From Nocardia suismassiliense (lineage in GTDB: Bacteria > Actinomycetota > Actinomycetes > Mycobacteriales > Mycobacteriaceae), in NCBI RefSeq assembly GCF_900269665.1, contig NZ_LT985361.1:4581496-4626221 (forward strand): DNA of 44,726 nt, given 5' to 3'. The notes beneath the pieces were generated by a model. That model was not told the origin of the DNA and did not search any database. It saw only the letters and a program-made list of their open reading frames with translations. Positions within the stretch are counted from its first letter, which is position 1. Every line of letters starts with the position of its first letter. A program made the translations under genes and the position numbers. This document shows, in pieces, positions 8,731 through 16,615 of the stretch.

Positions 8731-10254
8731 TCAGGCCTGTTCGGCGCGCAGATCGGCCGCCTCGCTGCCGCGGCCGCAGCTGTGCGCGCGGTCGGCGAGG
8801 CGGGTGCGCAATTCAGCGGGGATCTCCGCGCGGACCTCGATCAGACCGGCCCACACCACATCCGGCGTGTCCGGTGTCAGTGCGGCGAGGAACTCGTCGA
8901 GATCGTCCATCCCGTCGATGATGTCCAGCACCCGTGCGCGGCCGTCGACGTCCTGGGCGAGCGCGACATCCACCAGGGTGTCGATGTTGTCGCTGCGCGC
9001 TGCGGTGAGCACGGCGGCGAGCAGCTGTTCCCTGGTGAGATCGCCGAGGCACGAGGCGAGGATCGGGGTAGCGGAGTCGGGCAGCGCATCCACCAAAGGC
9101 AGTGCCTGGGACCAGAGTTCGTGTTCGGCAGTAGTGGCGATCACCGCGCGGAGAACCTCGGGATCACGCATGATCGGCAGTCTGGCCATCCGGCGCCGGT
9201 CGGTATCGGTCATGGCGAGCGCGATCGGCAGCATGGCATCCCACAACTTCGCCGAATCCGCCTGCGTGACAAGGTCGCCGAGTTCCTCGTCGGATTTGTC
9301 GGCCAGGCGGGCAGCGAGGACGGCCAGTTGTGACGGCTGCAAGTGCACCGCGAGCGGCAGCAGGTCGAGCCAGAACCCTTTGTTCAGTGCGGCATTCATG
9401 ATCGAGGCGAGCACCGATTCCTCCTGTATCGCGGGCCGCTCCGCGAAGACGCGCAGGCTGTCGGCGTTCATGGCGCTGGTGATCGGCAACAGCGACTCCC
9501 AGGCGTCCAGCGCCCGCACCGTCTCGATCAGGCCGTCGAGCACGTCGCCGCCGAGCCCGGCCGCGATATCGCCGAGCGCGGCCCGATTCTCCGGGCCGAC
9601 GCTATCGAGCAGGTCGAGGCCTTCGGCCCACAGATCGTGTTCGTGCGCGGCTCGGATGACACCGGCCAGCCGGTCGGTGACCAGGCCCATCAGCCGGTCG
9701 ACGGCGGACTTGTCCTCCATCAGGAAGCCGATGCGCAGCAGATCGGCGTCGCCCATCGCGGGCACCGCGGCGCGCATCGACTCCTCCGGCACCACACCGA
9801 CGAAACGGCTCATGGTGACGTGGTCGTCGCGGCGCAGCAACTCCCGCGCCACCTCGACGACCAGCCGGGGCGGCACCGCGGCGATGATGTCGGCGGTGCG
9901 CCGCGGATCGAGCTGGATCGCGGTCTCGGCGAGAAACCGCGCGGGCAGCGCCTTGGCGATATCGACCGCGCGCGACGGTTCGACCGAGCCCGCGACGGCC
10001 GCGCACAGCACCGGGCCGAACGCGCGCTCGGCGGCCTTGGCGCTGATCGCGGTCGGTACCAATTTCGTTGCGGCGGCAACACGTTTCATCCGTGCGGCGT
10101 CGCCGTCGAACAGCAGATCGGTGGCCCGCTCGCGGAACGCCCGAATCGCTTCTGGTGAAAGGCCATTGAGGAAGTCGAGCTGCGCCGGATCGGAAATATC
10201 GAGCAGGCGGGCGAGTTTCGTGGTCTCGGCCCGGGCCATGAGTTGGGTACTCAT
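8731..10254 (-). CDS. Alpha-helical repeat protein of unknown function
   Basis: 507 aa, almost entirely predicted helix, with no signal peptide, TM segment or catalytic motif. Recurrent amphipathic units of about 35-40 residues such as LWAEGLDLLDSVGPENRAAL, FWLDLLPLAVHLQPSQLAVL and LWDAMLPIALAMTDTDRRRM suggest an alpha-solenoid. The phrase 'LPALxxMxDxxRRRM/LAxLP' recurs with an alternating Trp-containing helix. The start overlaps the stop of the 68-aa gene upstream (ATGA), so the pair is translationally coupled. A scaffold or protein-interaction role is an inference from fold only. Confidence 0.82.
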   Translation of the reverse strand: MSTQLMARAETTKLARLLDISDPAQLDFLNGLSPEAIRAFRERATDLLFDGDAARMKRVAAATKLVPTAISAKAAERAFGPVLCAAVAGSVEPSRAVDIAKALPARFLAETAIQLDPRRTADIIAAVPPRLVVEVARELLRRDDHVTMSRFVGVVPEESMRAAVPAMGDADLLRIGFLMEDKSAVDRLMGLVTDRLAGVIRAAHEHDLWAEGLDLLDSVGPENRAALGDIAAGLGGDVLDGLIETVRALDAWESLLPITSAMNADSLRVFAERPAIQEESVLASIMNAALNKGFWLDLLPLAVHLQPSQLAVLAARLADKSDEELGDLVTQADSAKLWDAMLPIALAMTDTDRRRMARLPIMRDPEVLRAVIATTAEHELWSQALPLVDALPDSATPILASCLGDLTREQLLAAVLTAARSDNIDTLVDVALAQDVDGRARVLDIIDGMDDLDEFLAALTPDTPDVVWAGLIEVRAEIPAELRTRLADRAHSCGRGSEAADLRAEQA

Positions 10255-10457
10255 AAGCCGAGCGCTCTTTTCACGGTCGGCCGCATCAGCCGGGGAATGA
10301 GCTGCAGCGAGGATTCGACCGCCGCGCCGAGGCGCTCGCCGCGGGCGGCCACCGCGTTGCGCAGCAGGCGGTCGAGTTCATCGAGGTCGGAGTCGGTGAG
10401 CCGGTCGAATTCGTCGGGCAGTGGTGCGCCGAGGGTGCGGCTCAGTGCGTCCGGCAT
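10251..10457 (-). CDS. Small helical protein coupled to the solenoid gene
   Basis: 68 aa, highly charged and helical. The sequence around DSDLDELDRLLRNAVAARG and QLIPRLMRPTVKRAL suggests an amphipathic helical hairpin. A clear ribosome-binding site (CGGAG, 5 nt from the ATG) supports the start. The 4-nt overlap with the following helical-repeat gene indicates coupled translation and perhaps a complex. No family recognised. Confidence 0.75.
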   Translation of the reverse strand: MPDALSRTLGAPLPDEFDRLTDSDLDELDRLLRNAVAARGERLGAAVESSLQLIPRLMRPTVKRALGL

Positions 10458-10492
10458 GAGATCTCCGTATCGGTGTCGAGTTGTCGAAAAGG

Positions 10493-11422
10493 TCAGCTGC
10501 TGCGCGGGGTGATCGCCGCTCGATCAGCGCGCATGTCGTCCACGAAGTTGGCGATCGCCTCGGCGACCAGCAGCGGCTCGGTGACCGGCAGCCAATGATC
10601 GGCCGGGACCGCACAGCGCCACAGCCGGTCGACCCAGCGGGTCGAGGTGTCGTAGAGGGCGGCGGGCACGAACGGGTCGGTGCTGTCGACGAGCAACTGC
10701 ACCGGCACCGCGGTGCGCCGCACCCGGGGCCGCCGCAGATGATGCAGCAGGTTGGCCTGCGCGATCCGCCCGCCCGCCAGCAGATCCGTGCGCCAGGTGC
10801 GCGCGATTCGGGCGGGCACGGGGGAGAGCCCGCCGAGCCGTTCCAGCAGCAGCGTGCGGACGCGCGGCGGGTAGAGCCTGCGCGCCACCGGAACCGGGCT
10901 GAGCGTGCCACGGGCATTACGCAGCCACCAGCCGAGGTCGCCGGCCCGCAGCTTGGCCTGCGGTGCGGCGGCCCGCAACCACAGGCCGAGATGGTCGAGG
11001 TTGGGGCCGGAAATGGCGGTGAACGAGGCGATTCGGGTGTTCGCCCGCGGATCGCACACCGCCTCCCACAGCTGCACCGCACCCCAGCCGTGCCCGCAGG
11101 TGTGCACCGGCCGCTTCGGGCTCGCCGCGTCGATCACCGCGTAGAAGTCGGCCGCGAGCCGGTCGAGCCGGAAGTCTTCGAGCAGTGCCGGGCTGGTCGA
11201 GCGGCCGTGGCCGCGCACGTCGTAGGTGATCACCCGGAAGCCGTCGGTGAGCAAGGCGGCCACCGTGGCCCACACGCGGTGGGTGTCGGTGAGGCCGTGC
11301 ACCAGGACCAAGGGCAGGGCAGCGGGGTCGCCCCATTCGAAGACCGCGAGTTCGGCGCCGTCGGCGGTCACCGTCCACTGCCGGTCCGGGCGGGGGGTGT
11401 CGGTGTCGAGCAGGTTGGTCAT
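10493..11422 (-). CDS. Alpha/beta hydrolase, EphD-like, with Gly at the nucleophile position
   Basis: 309 aa. The fold is clear: LVLVHGLTDTHRVW oxyanion region, YDVRGHGRST, an elbow at 110-114, LLVDSTDPFVP (acid) and PADHWLP (His). The section after the elbow (WEAVCDP...RIASFTAISGPNLDHLGLWLR) matches the epoxide-hydrolase part of EphD-type mycobacterial proteins, where the elbow is GHDWG. Here the codon is GGC and the elbow reads GHGWG, so Asp/Ser112 is Gly, one base away from Asp (GAC). Either the activity is lost or the protein is a pseudo-enzyme. It lies divergently from a TetR gene, and the shared upstream region holds three operator-like boxes. It is followed after 35 bp by the 68-aa gene. 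Confidence 0.85.
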   Translation of the reverse strand: MTNLLDTDTPRPDRQWTVTADGAELAVFEWGDPAALPLVLVHGLTDTHRVWATVAALLTDGFRVITYDVRGHGRSTSPALLEDFRLDRLAADFYAVIDAASPKRPVHTCGHGWGAVQLWEAVCDPRANTRIASFTAISGPNLDHLGLWLRAAAPQAKLRAGDLGWWLRNARGTLSPVPVARRLYPPRVRTLLLERLGGLSPVPARIARTWRTDLLAGGRIAQANLLHHLRRPRVRRTAVPVQLLVDSTDPFVPAALYDTSTRWVDRLWRCAVPADHWLPVTEPLLVAEAIANFVDDMRADRAAITPRSS

Positions 11423-11497
11423 GTCGTTGCCTCGTTCGGTGCGAGCGGCCGGCCGTGCACGCAGTTCGTCGGTGGAGCGGCTCGATTCCAGCGCCCC

Positions 11498-11510
11498 GTA
11501 CCGCTAGTAC
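11498..11510. promoter_or_regulatory. TetR operator-like box 1 (GTACCGCTAGTAC)
   Basis: 13-bp partly palindromic box in the divergent region between the alpha/beta hydrolase and TetR genes. Read on the other strand it is GTACTAGCGGTAC. It shares the GTAC-N5-GTAC frame with the other two boxes. Box 1 and box 2 are 21 bp apart start to start, two helical turns, so a dimer on each could lie on the same DNA face. Confidence 0.55.
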
Positions 11511-11518
11511 GTTTTCCG

Positions 11519-11531
11519 ATACTGACAGTAC
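11519..11531. promoter_or_regulatory. TetR operator-like box 2 (ATACTGACAGTAC)
   Basis: Second degenerate copy of the RTACYRRCRGTAC-like box (read in the same orientation as the reverse of box 1). It lies in the region where the minus-strand hydrolase promoter would be expected. The left half-site differs by one base from GTAC. Confidence 0.5.
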
Positions 11532-11593
11532 GAAGAAAATCCCGCCAACGGGAGATCTAGCCGCAGACTATGGCGTAGCTCACGCTGATAACC

Positions 11594-11606
11594 GTACCGG
11601 CGGTAC
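11594..11606. promoter_or_regulatory. TetR operator-like box 3, perfect palindrome (GTACCGGCGGTAC)
   Basis: Perfect 6-bp arms GTACCG/CGGTAC around a central G. The box ends 3 bp before a -10-like TATGCT (11610-11615). That hexamer lies 6 nt upstream of the preferred GTG start of the TetR gene. Binding here would block polymerase, so autorepression is the natural reading. Confidence 0.65.
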
Positions 11607-11621
11607 GTGTATGCTGCGGTC

Positions 11622-12314
11622 GTGCCCCGTCCCAGCGTTCGTTCTTCGCCGACCTCCCGCGCGGAGATCGTCGATGCCGCGATCCGGGTGATCGACCGGG
11701 ACGGGCCGCGGCCGAGCATGGACGACATCGCCAGGGAGGCGGGCATCACCAAGCCCCGCCTGTATCGGCAGTTCGCCGACAAGGCCGATCTCTACACTGA
11801 GATCGGCAACCGGATGGCCAAGGCCGCCGCGGCCGCCGCGGGCAACGATCTGACGCTCATGCTGCAACCCCCGCGAATCGCGTTGCGGCGGGTGCTCACC
11901 GGATACGCCGACAGCATTCTCCAGCATCCCAACGTTTTTCGCTTCCTGGGCCAGGCGCAGGTGACCCAGCAGTCCGACGGCACCGTGCTGCAATTCGACC
12001 TCGGCCGCGCGGCCTCGGACCGTTTCGCCAGGCAGGCCCGCGACATCGCCGAGTCCATCCCGATCGACACCGCGGGCATCGACTATCTGTCCCGCGCGGT
12101 GGTCGGTGTGGTCGTCGCGATCACCGACCTGTGGCTGGCCGATTCCGCTGTGCCGCACCCGGACCGGACCGCCGAATTCATCGATCAGGCCACCGAGTTC
12201 GTCTGGGGCCTGATCGACGGTTTCCTGCGCAGGCAGGGCATTTCCGCCGATCCGGAGACGCCGATCCTCACCTCGCTCGCCGCCGTGAATCAGGCGCAAC
12301 AGCCCGCAAGCTGA
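11622..12314 (+). CDS. TetR family transcriptional regulator
   Basis: 230 aa from GTG 11622. The N-terminal helix-turn-helix is typical (EIVDAAIRVIDRDGPRPSMDDIAREAGITKPRLYRQFADKA, about residues 15-55; shown only to locate it). The C-terminal ligand domain is all-helical. I prefer GTG 11622 to the in-frame GTG 11607: TATGCT lies 6 nt before it, fitting a leaderless transcript, and 11607 falls directly behind the operator box. The adjacent boxes suggest it represses itself and the divergent alpha/beta hydrolase operon. The ligand is unknown; an acyl-CoA or epoxide-type compound would fit the neighbours. Confidence 0.9.
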   Translation: MPRPSVRSSPTSRAEIVDAAIRVIDRDGPRPSMDDIAREAGITKPRLYRQFADKADLYTEIGNRMAKAAAAAAGNDLTLMLQPPRIALRRVLTGYADSILQHPNVFRFLGQAQVTQQSDGTVLQFDLGRAASDRFARQARDIAESIPIDTAGIDYLSRAVVGVVVAITDLWLADSAVPHPDRTAEFIDQATEFVWGLIDGFLRRQGISADPETPILTSLAAVNQAQQPAS

Positions 12315-12355
12315 TAACCCATCGCCCCGGGTTGGATCACCGCGTGCCCGCTTTG

Positions 12356-12384
12356 TTGACACACTGCCAATAGTGCGAGAATCT
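12356..12384 (+). promoter_or_regulatory. Candidate promoter of the acyl-CoA dehydrogenase gene
   Basis: TTGACA at 12356-12361, a 17-bp spacer and GAATCT at 12379-12384. The -35 is a perfect consensus; the -10 is weak but in register. It lies 53 bp before the start codon. Confidence 0.5.
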
Positions 12385-12437
12385 GATGGCGAGGGACCGG
12401 CACCGAGGCCGGAGAGCAGCGAGCAAAGGATGCGATG

Positions 12438-13583
12438 ATGGCACGCGCCGCATGGAGTGACGACGAGGTCGAGGCGGTACGCGACCTGGCGAAGGCGTTC
12501 TTCGAGAAGGAGGTCGTCCCGCACGAGGAGAAATTCGTCGCGCAGGGCCACCCCGACCGCGCGTTGTACAACCGGGCCGGCGAGCTCGGCCTGCTGTGCA
12601 CCGCCATCCCTACCGAATTCGGTGGTGGCGGCGGCACCTTCGCGCACGAGGCCGCGATCATCGAGGAACAGTCCCGCGCGGGTGACGGGTCGATGGGCAT
12701 GCCGGTGCACAGCTCGATCATCGCGCCGTACCTGAAGGAGTTCGGTTCCGCGGAACTGAAGCAGCGCGTGCTGCCGAAGGCGGCCAGCGGTGAGATGGTG
12801 CTGTCGATCGGCATGACGGAACCGGGCACCGGCTCCGACCTGCAGAACATCAAGACCCGCGCGATCCGCGAGGGCGACGAGTACGTCATCACCGGCTCGA
12901 AGATCTTCATCACCAACGGCTGGCTCTGCGACGGCATCATCATCGCCGCCAAGACCGACCCGACCAAGGGCGCCTCCGGCGTCTCGCTGATCTTCGCCGA
13001 CGTCTCCGACGACACCCCCGGCTTCAAGCGCGGCCGTATCCTGAACAAGATCGGCGGCAAGGCGCAGGACACCGCGGAGCTGTTCTTCGACGGACTGCGG
13101 GTGCCCGCCTCGAATCTGCTCGGCGAGGCCGAGGGCCTCGGTTTCTATCAGATGATGCAGATGCTGGCCCAGGAACGCCTGGTCACCGGCATCATCGCGG
13201 TCGCGATGATGGAACAGGCCGTGCAGCTGACCATCGATTACACCAAGGGCCGCGAGGCCTTCGGCAAGCCGCTGTTCGCAATGCAGAACACCAAGTTCGA
13301 GCTCGCCGAGTGCGCCACCATCGCGAAGGTCAGCCGCACCTTCCTCGACGACTGCATCGTCAAGCATCTGCGCGGCGAACTCGACATTCCGACCGCGGCG
13401 ATGTCGAAGTACTGGCTCACCGACCAGCTGGGTATCGTGGTGGACCGCTGCCTGCAACTGTTCGGCGGCTACGGCTACATGACGGAGTATCCGATTTCGC
13501 AGCTCTACACCGGCGCCCGCGTCCTGCGCATCCTCGCGGGTAGCAACGAGGTGATGAAGGATCTCATTGCCCGGTCTCTCTGA
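12438..13583 (+). CDS. Acyl-CoA dehydrogenase (FadE-type)
   Basis: FAD-dependent acyl-CoA dehydrogenase for the first step of beta-oxidation or of a branched/unusual acyl-CoA; about 381 aa, normal for the family. Seen motifs: LSIGMTEPGTGSDLQNIKT (FAD/substrate signature), GSKIFITNG, VTG around the middle domain, the LFGGYGYMTEYP C-terminal signature, and GSNEVMKDLIAR with the catalytic base Glu (about 371). Two ATGs stand in tandem; the second (12438) is 7 nt behind AAAGGA and is preferred. The end overlaps the TTG start of the next TetR gene by 17 nt. Chain-length specificity cannot be told. Confidence 0.95.
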   Translation: MARAAWSDDEVEAVRDLAKAFFEKEVVPHEEKFVAQGHPDRALYNRAGELGLLCTAIPTEFGGGGGTFAHEAAIIEEQSRAGDGSMGMPVHSSIIAPYLKEFGSAELKQRVLPKAASGEMVLSIGMTEPGTGSDLQNIKTRAIREGDEYVITGSKIFITNGWLCDGIIIAAKTDPTKGASGVSLIFADVSDDTPGFKRGRILNKIGGKAQDTAELFFDGLRVPASNLLGEAEGLGFYQMMQMLAQERLVTGIIAVAMMEQAVQLTIDYTKGREAFGKPLFAMQNTKFELAECATIAKVSRTFLDDCIVKHLRGELDIPTAAMSKYWLTDQLGIVVDRCLQLFGGYGYMTEYPISQLYTGARVLRILAGSNEVMKDLIARSL

Positions 13584-14238
13584 TACGACGAGCGATGCCA
13601 CCGCTCGCCGGGACGACACCGACGCTGCCGCGCTGCCGCGCCGGCGTCGGCTCGAACCCGACGAGCGGCGGGCCCAGATCCTGGCCTGCGCGATCGACAT
13701 GTTCGGCGAGCGGCCCTACGCGGCCGTGTCCACCGCCGAGCTGGCCCAGCGCGCCGGAGTGGCCCGCGGGCTGATCAACCACTACTTCGGCAACAAACGC
13801 GACCTCTATCTCGCGGTAGTGCGCCGCATGGTCACCCTGCCCAGGCTGGACGACATGATCGTGCCCACCGGCACCGAGCGCGAGCGCGTCGAGGCAAGTG
13901 TGCACTGGCTGCTGGATACCATCGCCGAGCACGGCAGCACCTGGGTGAAGGTGACCAGCCACGAGGGCGTCGGCGACGACCCCGAGGTGCAGCAGATCCT
14001 CGATCAGGCCGACGACGCGGCCGCCGAGCGCCTGCTGCTCATGGTCGGACTGGCCGATTCGGCACGCAGTGCGGCTTTGCGCGCGATGGTCCGCGCGTAC
14101 GGCGGGCTGGTGAAAGTCGCGGGGCGCGAATGGATCACCCGCGGCACACTCACCCGCCCGCAGGTGCACGAGCTGCTGGCCGACATGCTGATGACGCTGG
14201 TCACCGAGTCACTGCCGAAGGTGGACCGCCGGCACTGA
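13567..14238 (+). CDS. TetR family regulator coupled to the acyl-CoA dehydrogenase gene
   Basis: 223 aa. The HTH is at about residues 35-80 (AQILACAIDMFGERPYAAVS ... GVARGLINHYFGNKRDLY). The ligand-binding domain contains VHWLLDTIAEHGSTWVKV, typical of lipid-related TetR proteins of actinobacteria. The only in-frame start before the HTH is TTG 13567, inside the end of the dehydrogenase gene in another frame, implying translational coupling. It probably controls its own operon in response to an acyl-CoA; this is inferred from position only. Confidence 0.9.
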   Translation: MPGLSDTTSDATARRDDTDAAALPRRRRLEPDERRAQILACAIDMFGERPYAAVSTAELAQRAGVARGLINHYFGNKRDLYLAVVRRMVTLPRLDDMIVPTGTERERVEASVHWLLDTIAEHGSTWVKVTSHEGVGDDPEVQQILDQADDAAAERLLLMVGLADSARSAALRAMVRAYGGLVKVAGREWITRGTLTRPQVHELLADMLMTLVTESLPKVDRRH

Positions 14239-14289
14239 GTGCACGGCGGTCCGTATCCGTCAGCATCCGGCCGGACTTCGATACCGGGC

Positions 14290-14652
14290 CTAGGTGAGTG
14301 GCTCCGGGGCCGCCTCGCCGGGGGCGACCGGTTCCATGCTGTAGCGCACCGGCCGTCGGTGCCCCGGCGCGTGGCCTAGCCTGCCGTACTTGCGTTCGAG
14401 CACCTCCTCGCGCCGATGCTCGACCAGCAGCGCGCCGACGCCGAGGATCCACAGCGCGGCCGTCGCGATCGCGCCGATCTGGGTCCAATTGCTGAAGCCG
14501 TAACCGGCGGCGGTGAGGGTGCAGGCCAGCGCGACCATGCCGAGCGCGCAGAGAATGAGACCGGGAACGTTGTAATTGTCGCCGAGTAGATCGCCCGCCT
14601 GGGCGTGCCACGGCCGATTTTCGCGGTCGTCGGGGGTGGTGCTACCGAACAT
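14290..14652 (-). CDS. Small two-helix membrane protein
   Basis: 120 aa. The N-terminus is polar (PDDRENRPWHAQAGDLLGD). Two hydrophobic helices follow (VPGLILCALGMVALACTLTA and IGAIATAALWILGVGALLV), then a basic cytoplasmic tail. A strong AGGAGG 4-5 nt before the ATG supports the start. Similar short proteins occur widely in mycobacteria and nocardiae without known function. It converges with the TetR gene on its left. Confidence 0.78.
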   Translation of the reverse strand: MFGSTTPDDRENRPWHAQAGDLLGDNYNVPGLILCALGMVALACTLTAAGYGFSNWTQIGAIATAALWILGVGALLVEHRREEVLERKYGRLGHAPGHRRPVRYSMEPVAPGEAAPEPLT

Positions 14653-14847
14653 GGTTCCTCCTGGGGAGTCAGCGCAAGATCAGTGACACTTTCCGATCAG
14701 CATGAACCTCGAATGGCAAAACAGCCAGCAATTGCACGTTTCAGATGATGTCGCGCCGCCGTGCCCCTATTGTGGGTCGGGATATCGGGGCGGGTCCGGG
14801 CAGTCCGAGGTTCCTGCACGGTGGTTTTGTGTGGAGAGGGTCCTGGC

Positions 14848-15609
14848 ATGGCACGGGCGGATCGCCGTGAGAGTGAACGTTGGCCTGCGGCAGCGCCGGA
14901 TGACAGGTGGCCGGCGGCCGAAGAAGAGCAGTGGGTCGAGCCGGAACCCGAGGAGCGCTGGCAAGAGGCGCCGCGGCGCCGGACCGGCCGGTTGCGGGTG
15001 GAGATTCCGCCCATTGTGAACCCCTATGCGATCGTCGCGCTGGTGGCCGCGCTGGTCGGATTGTTTCCGGTCGCCATCGTTTTCGGGTTCATCGCGTTCT
15101 CGCACCCGCGCGGCCGGGTGATGGCGATGTTCGCGCTGCTGATCGGTGTCGCGGAGGTGACCGCCGTCGCCGGGCTGGTGGTGCTGTCGGGAAACATGCT
15201 GCCGGACTCGCTGACTCGCCCGGACCGGCAGCCGACGACGGCGAGCCTGTCGGCACCGTCGACCGCCGATCGACTACCCCCGCCGACCACCTCCGTCGCG
15301 CCGAGCACGGCAGCGACCACCACGACAGGCGCGAGCACGACCGAGCCGAGCAACCTGAAAAAGGGTGCGTCGTGCACGGAGAGTCAGGTCGGCCAGATCG
15401 GCAGCGGCGCCGAGGGCGGCACGCTCATCTGCCTACTGAGCTCGGGCAGTTATCGGTGGTCGGGCCCGTTCGTGGTGTCGACGGCGATCCAGCAGGCCGG
15501 GGGCAAATGCGATGGCAGCACTGCGAAGACGGGCCGCACCGCGGACGGGCGCGCGCTGGTCTGTGAACTCTCCGGCCGCAGCGGCACCTGGGTGCTCTGG
15601 ACCGAGTAG
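14848..15609 (+). CDS. DUF4190-like membrane protein with Thr/Pro linker and Cys-containing C-terminal domain
   Basis: 253 aa. There is a charged, Trp/Glu-rich cytoplasmic N-terminus. Two TM helices follow (NPYAIVALVAALVGLFPVAI and MAMFALLIGVAEVTAVAGLV), separated by the short FSHPRGR loop, as in DUF4190. After a low-complexity Thr/Ser/Pro linker of about 50 residues, the extracellular domain has cysteines in ASCTESQ, GTLICLL, GGKCDG and ALVCELS. The ATG at 14848 is chosen for GGAGAGGG 7 nt upstream; in-frame earlier starts lack one. Function unknown. Confidence 0.82.
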   Translation: MARADRRESERWPAAAPDDRWPAAEEEQWVEPEPEERWQEAPRRRTGRLRVEIPPIVNPYAIVALVAALVGLFPVAIVFGFIAFSHPRGRVMAMFALLIGVAEVTAVAGLVVLSGNMLPDSLTRPDRQPTTASLSAPSTADRLPPPTTSVAPSTAATTTTGASTTEPSNLKKGASCTESQVGQIGSGAEGGTLICLLSSGSYRWSGPFVVSTAIQQAGGKCDGSTAKTGRTADGRALVCELSGRSGTWVLWTE

Positions 15610-15613
15610 CGCG

Positions 15614-16615
15614 CTACTCCTCTTTCTTGGCACGACTCGGCTGAACGCGGGGCGGTTCGTTCGGCATCTTCGGATACTGCGGTGGCCATGGCGCGTCCAT
15701 GAGACCCGAGGCCATATCGCGTTCCGACATTTCCAGCAGCGGGGCAATCGATTGTGGTGCGCGGTCGGCCCACGGATCACCCTTGTCGGCCAGTCGCGCG
15801 GGCACGGTGGCGATGGTCAGCTCGTCCGGGACCACGGTGTCCAATTCGGACCAGTCGATCGGGGTGGAGACCTGCCCGCCGACCTTCGGGCGCACACACC
15901 ACGCCCCGAACACCGTCTTGTGCGGGGCGTTCTGATTGAAGTCGACGAACACGCGGTTGCCGCGCTCCTCTTTCCACCACTGCGCGGTGATCTGCTCGGG
16001 ATGGCGGCGCTCCAGCTCCCTGGCCAGCGCGACGGAGGCGGCCCGCACCTGGTATCCATCCCAATTCGGTTCCAGCGCAACATAAATGTGCAGGCCGCGA
16101 GACCCGGAGGTCTTGATCCGCGACTCGATGCCCAACTCCGCGAACAACTCTCGGGTGAGCACGGCGGCGTGCTTGAGGTCGTCGAAGGTGATGCCGGGGG
16201 AGGGATCGAGGTCGATGCGCAGCTCGTCGGCGATCTTCAGGTTGTCGGCCCGGTTCGGCCACACGTGAAAACCCAGGCAGCCCTGGTTGACCGCCCACAG
16301 AATGTGCGCGAGATCGTGGGCGACGAGCGCGTCGGCGGTGGTGCCGTTCGGCGTGGATACCTCGACGGTGTGCAGCCACTTCGGCGCGGTTTTCGGCACC
16401 CGCTTCTGAAACCACGACTTCCCGGAGGCGCCGTCCGGATAACGCTCCAGCAGCAGCGGACGCCCGCCGACCACATTCAGGAACGGTTCGGCCACCGCCT
16501 GGTAGTAATGCACGAGATCTAGTTTCGTCTCGCCCCGCTTGGTGAAATACACCTTGTCGGGATTGCTGATGGTGACCGTCTGGCCGTCCAGCTCGATATC
16601 GACCGACTCGGTCAT
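15614..16615 (-). CDS. LigD-type primase-polymerase (NHEJ DNA polymerase domain)
   Basis: 333 aa, stand-alone version of the LigD polymerase domain, an archaeo-eukaryotic primase-fold enzyme that fills ends during non-homologous end joining. The N-terminal ISNPDKVYFTK and the metal-binding DxD (DLDPSPG, Asp135/137) are present, followed by SGSRGLHIYV (the catalytic His region) and FVDFNQNAPHKTVFGAW. The start overlaps the stop of the ligase gene by 4 nt (ATGA), so the two enzymes are made together. The nuclease (PE) domain and Ku are not encoded in the window. Confidence 0.93.
   Translation of the reverse strand: MTESVDIELDGQTVTISNPDKVYFTKRGETKLDLVHYYQAVAEPFLNVVGGRPLLLERYPDGASGKSWFQKRVPKTAPKWLHTVEVSTPNGTTADALVAHDLAHILWAVNQGCLGFHVWPNRADNLKIADELRIDLDPSPGITFDDLKHAAVLTRELFAELGIESRIKTSGSRGLHIYVALEPNWDGYQVRAASVALARELERRHPEQITAQWWKEERGNRVFVDFNQNAPHKTVFGAWCVRPKVGGQVSTPIDWSELDTVVPDELTIATVPARLADKGDPWADRAPQSIAPLLEMSERDMASGLMDAPWPPQYPKMPNEPPRVQPSRAKKEE

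Noticed and set aside
11580..13700. 706-codon minus-strand frame opposite TetR and acyl-CoA dehydrogenase
   Set aside because: The plus strand encodes two well-conserved families; the antisense frame is a product of GC-rich third positions.
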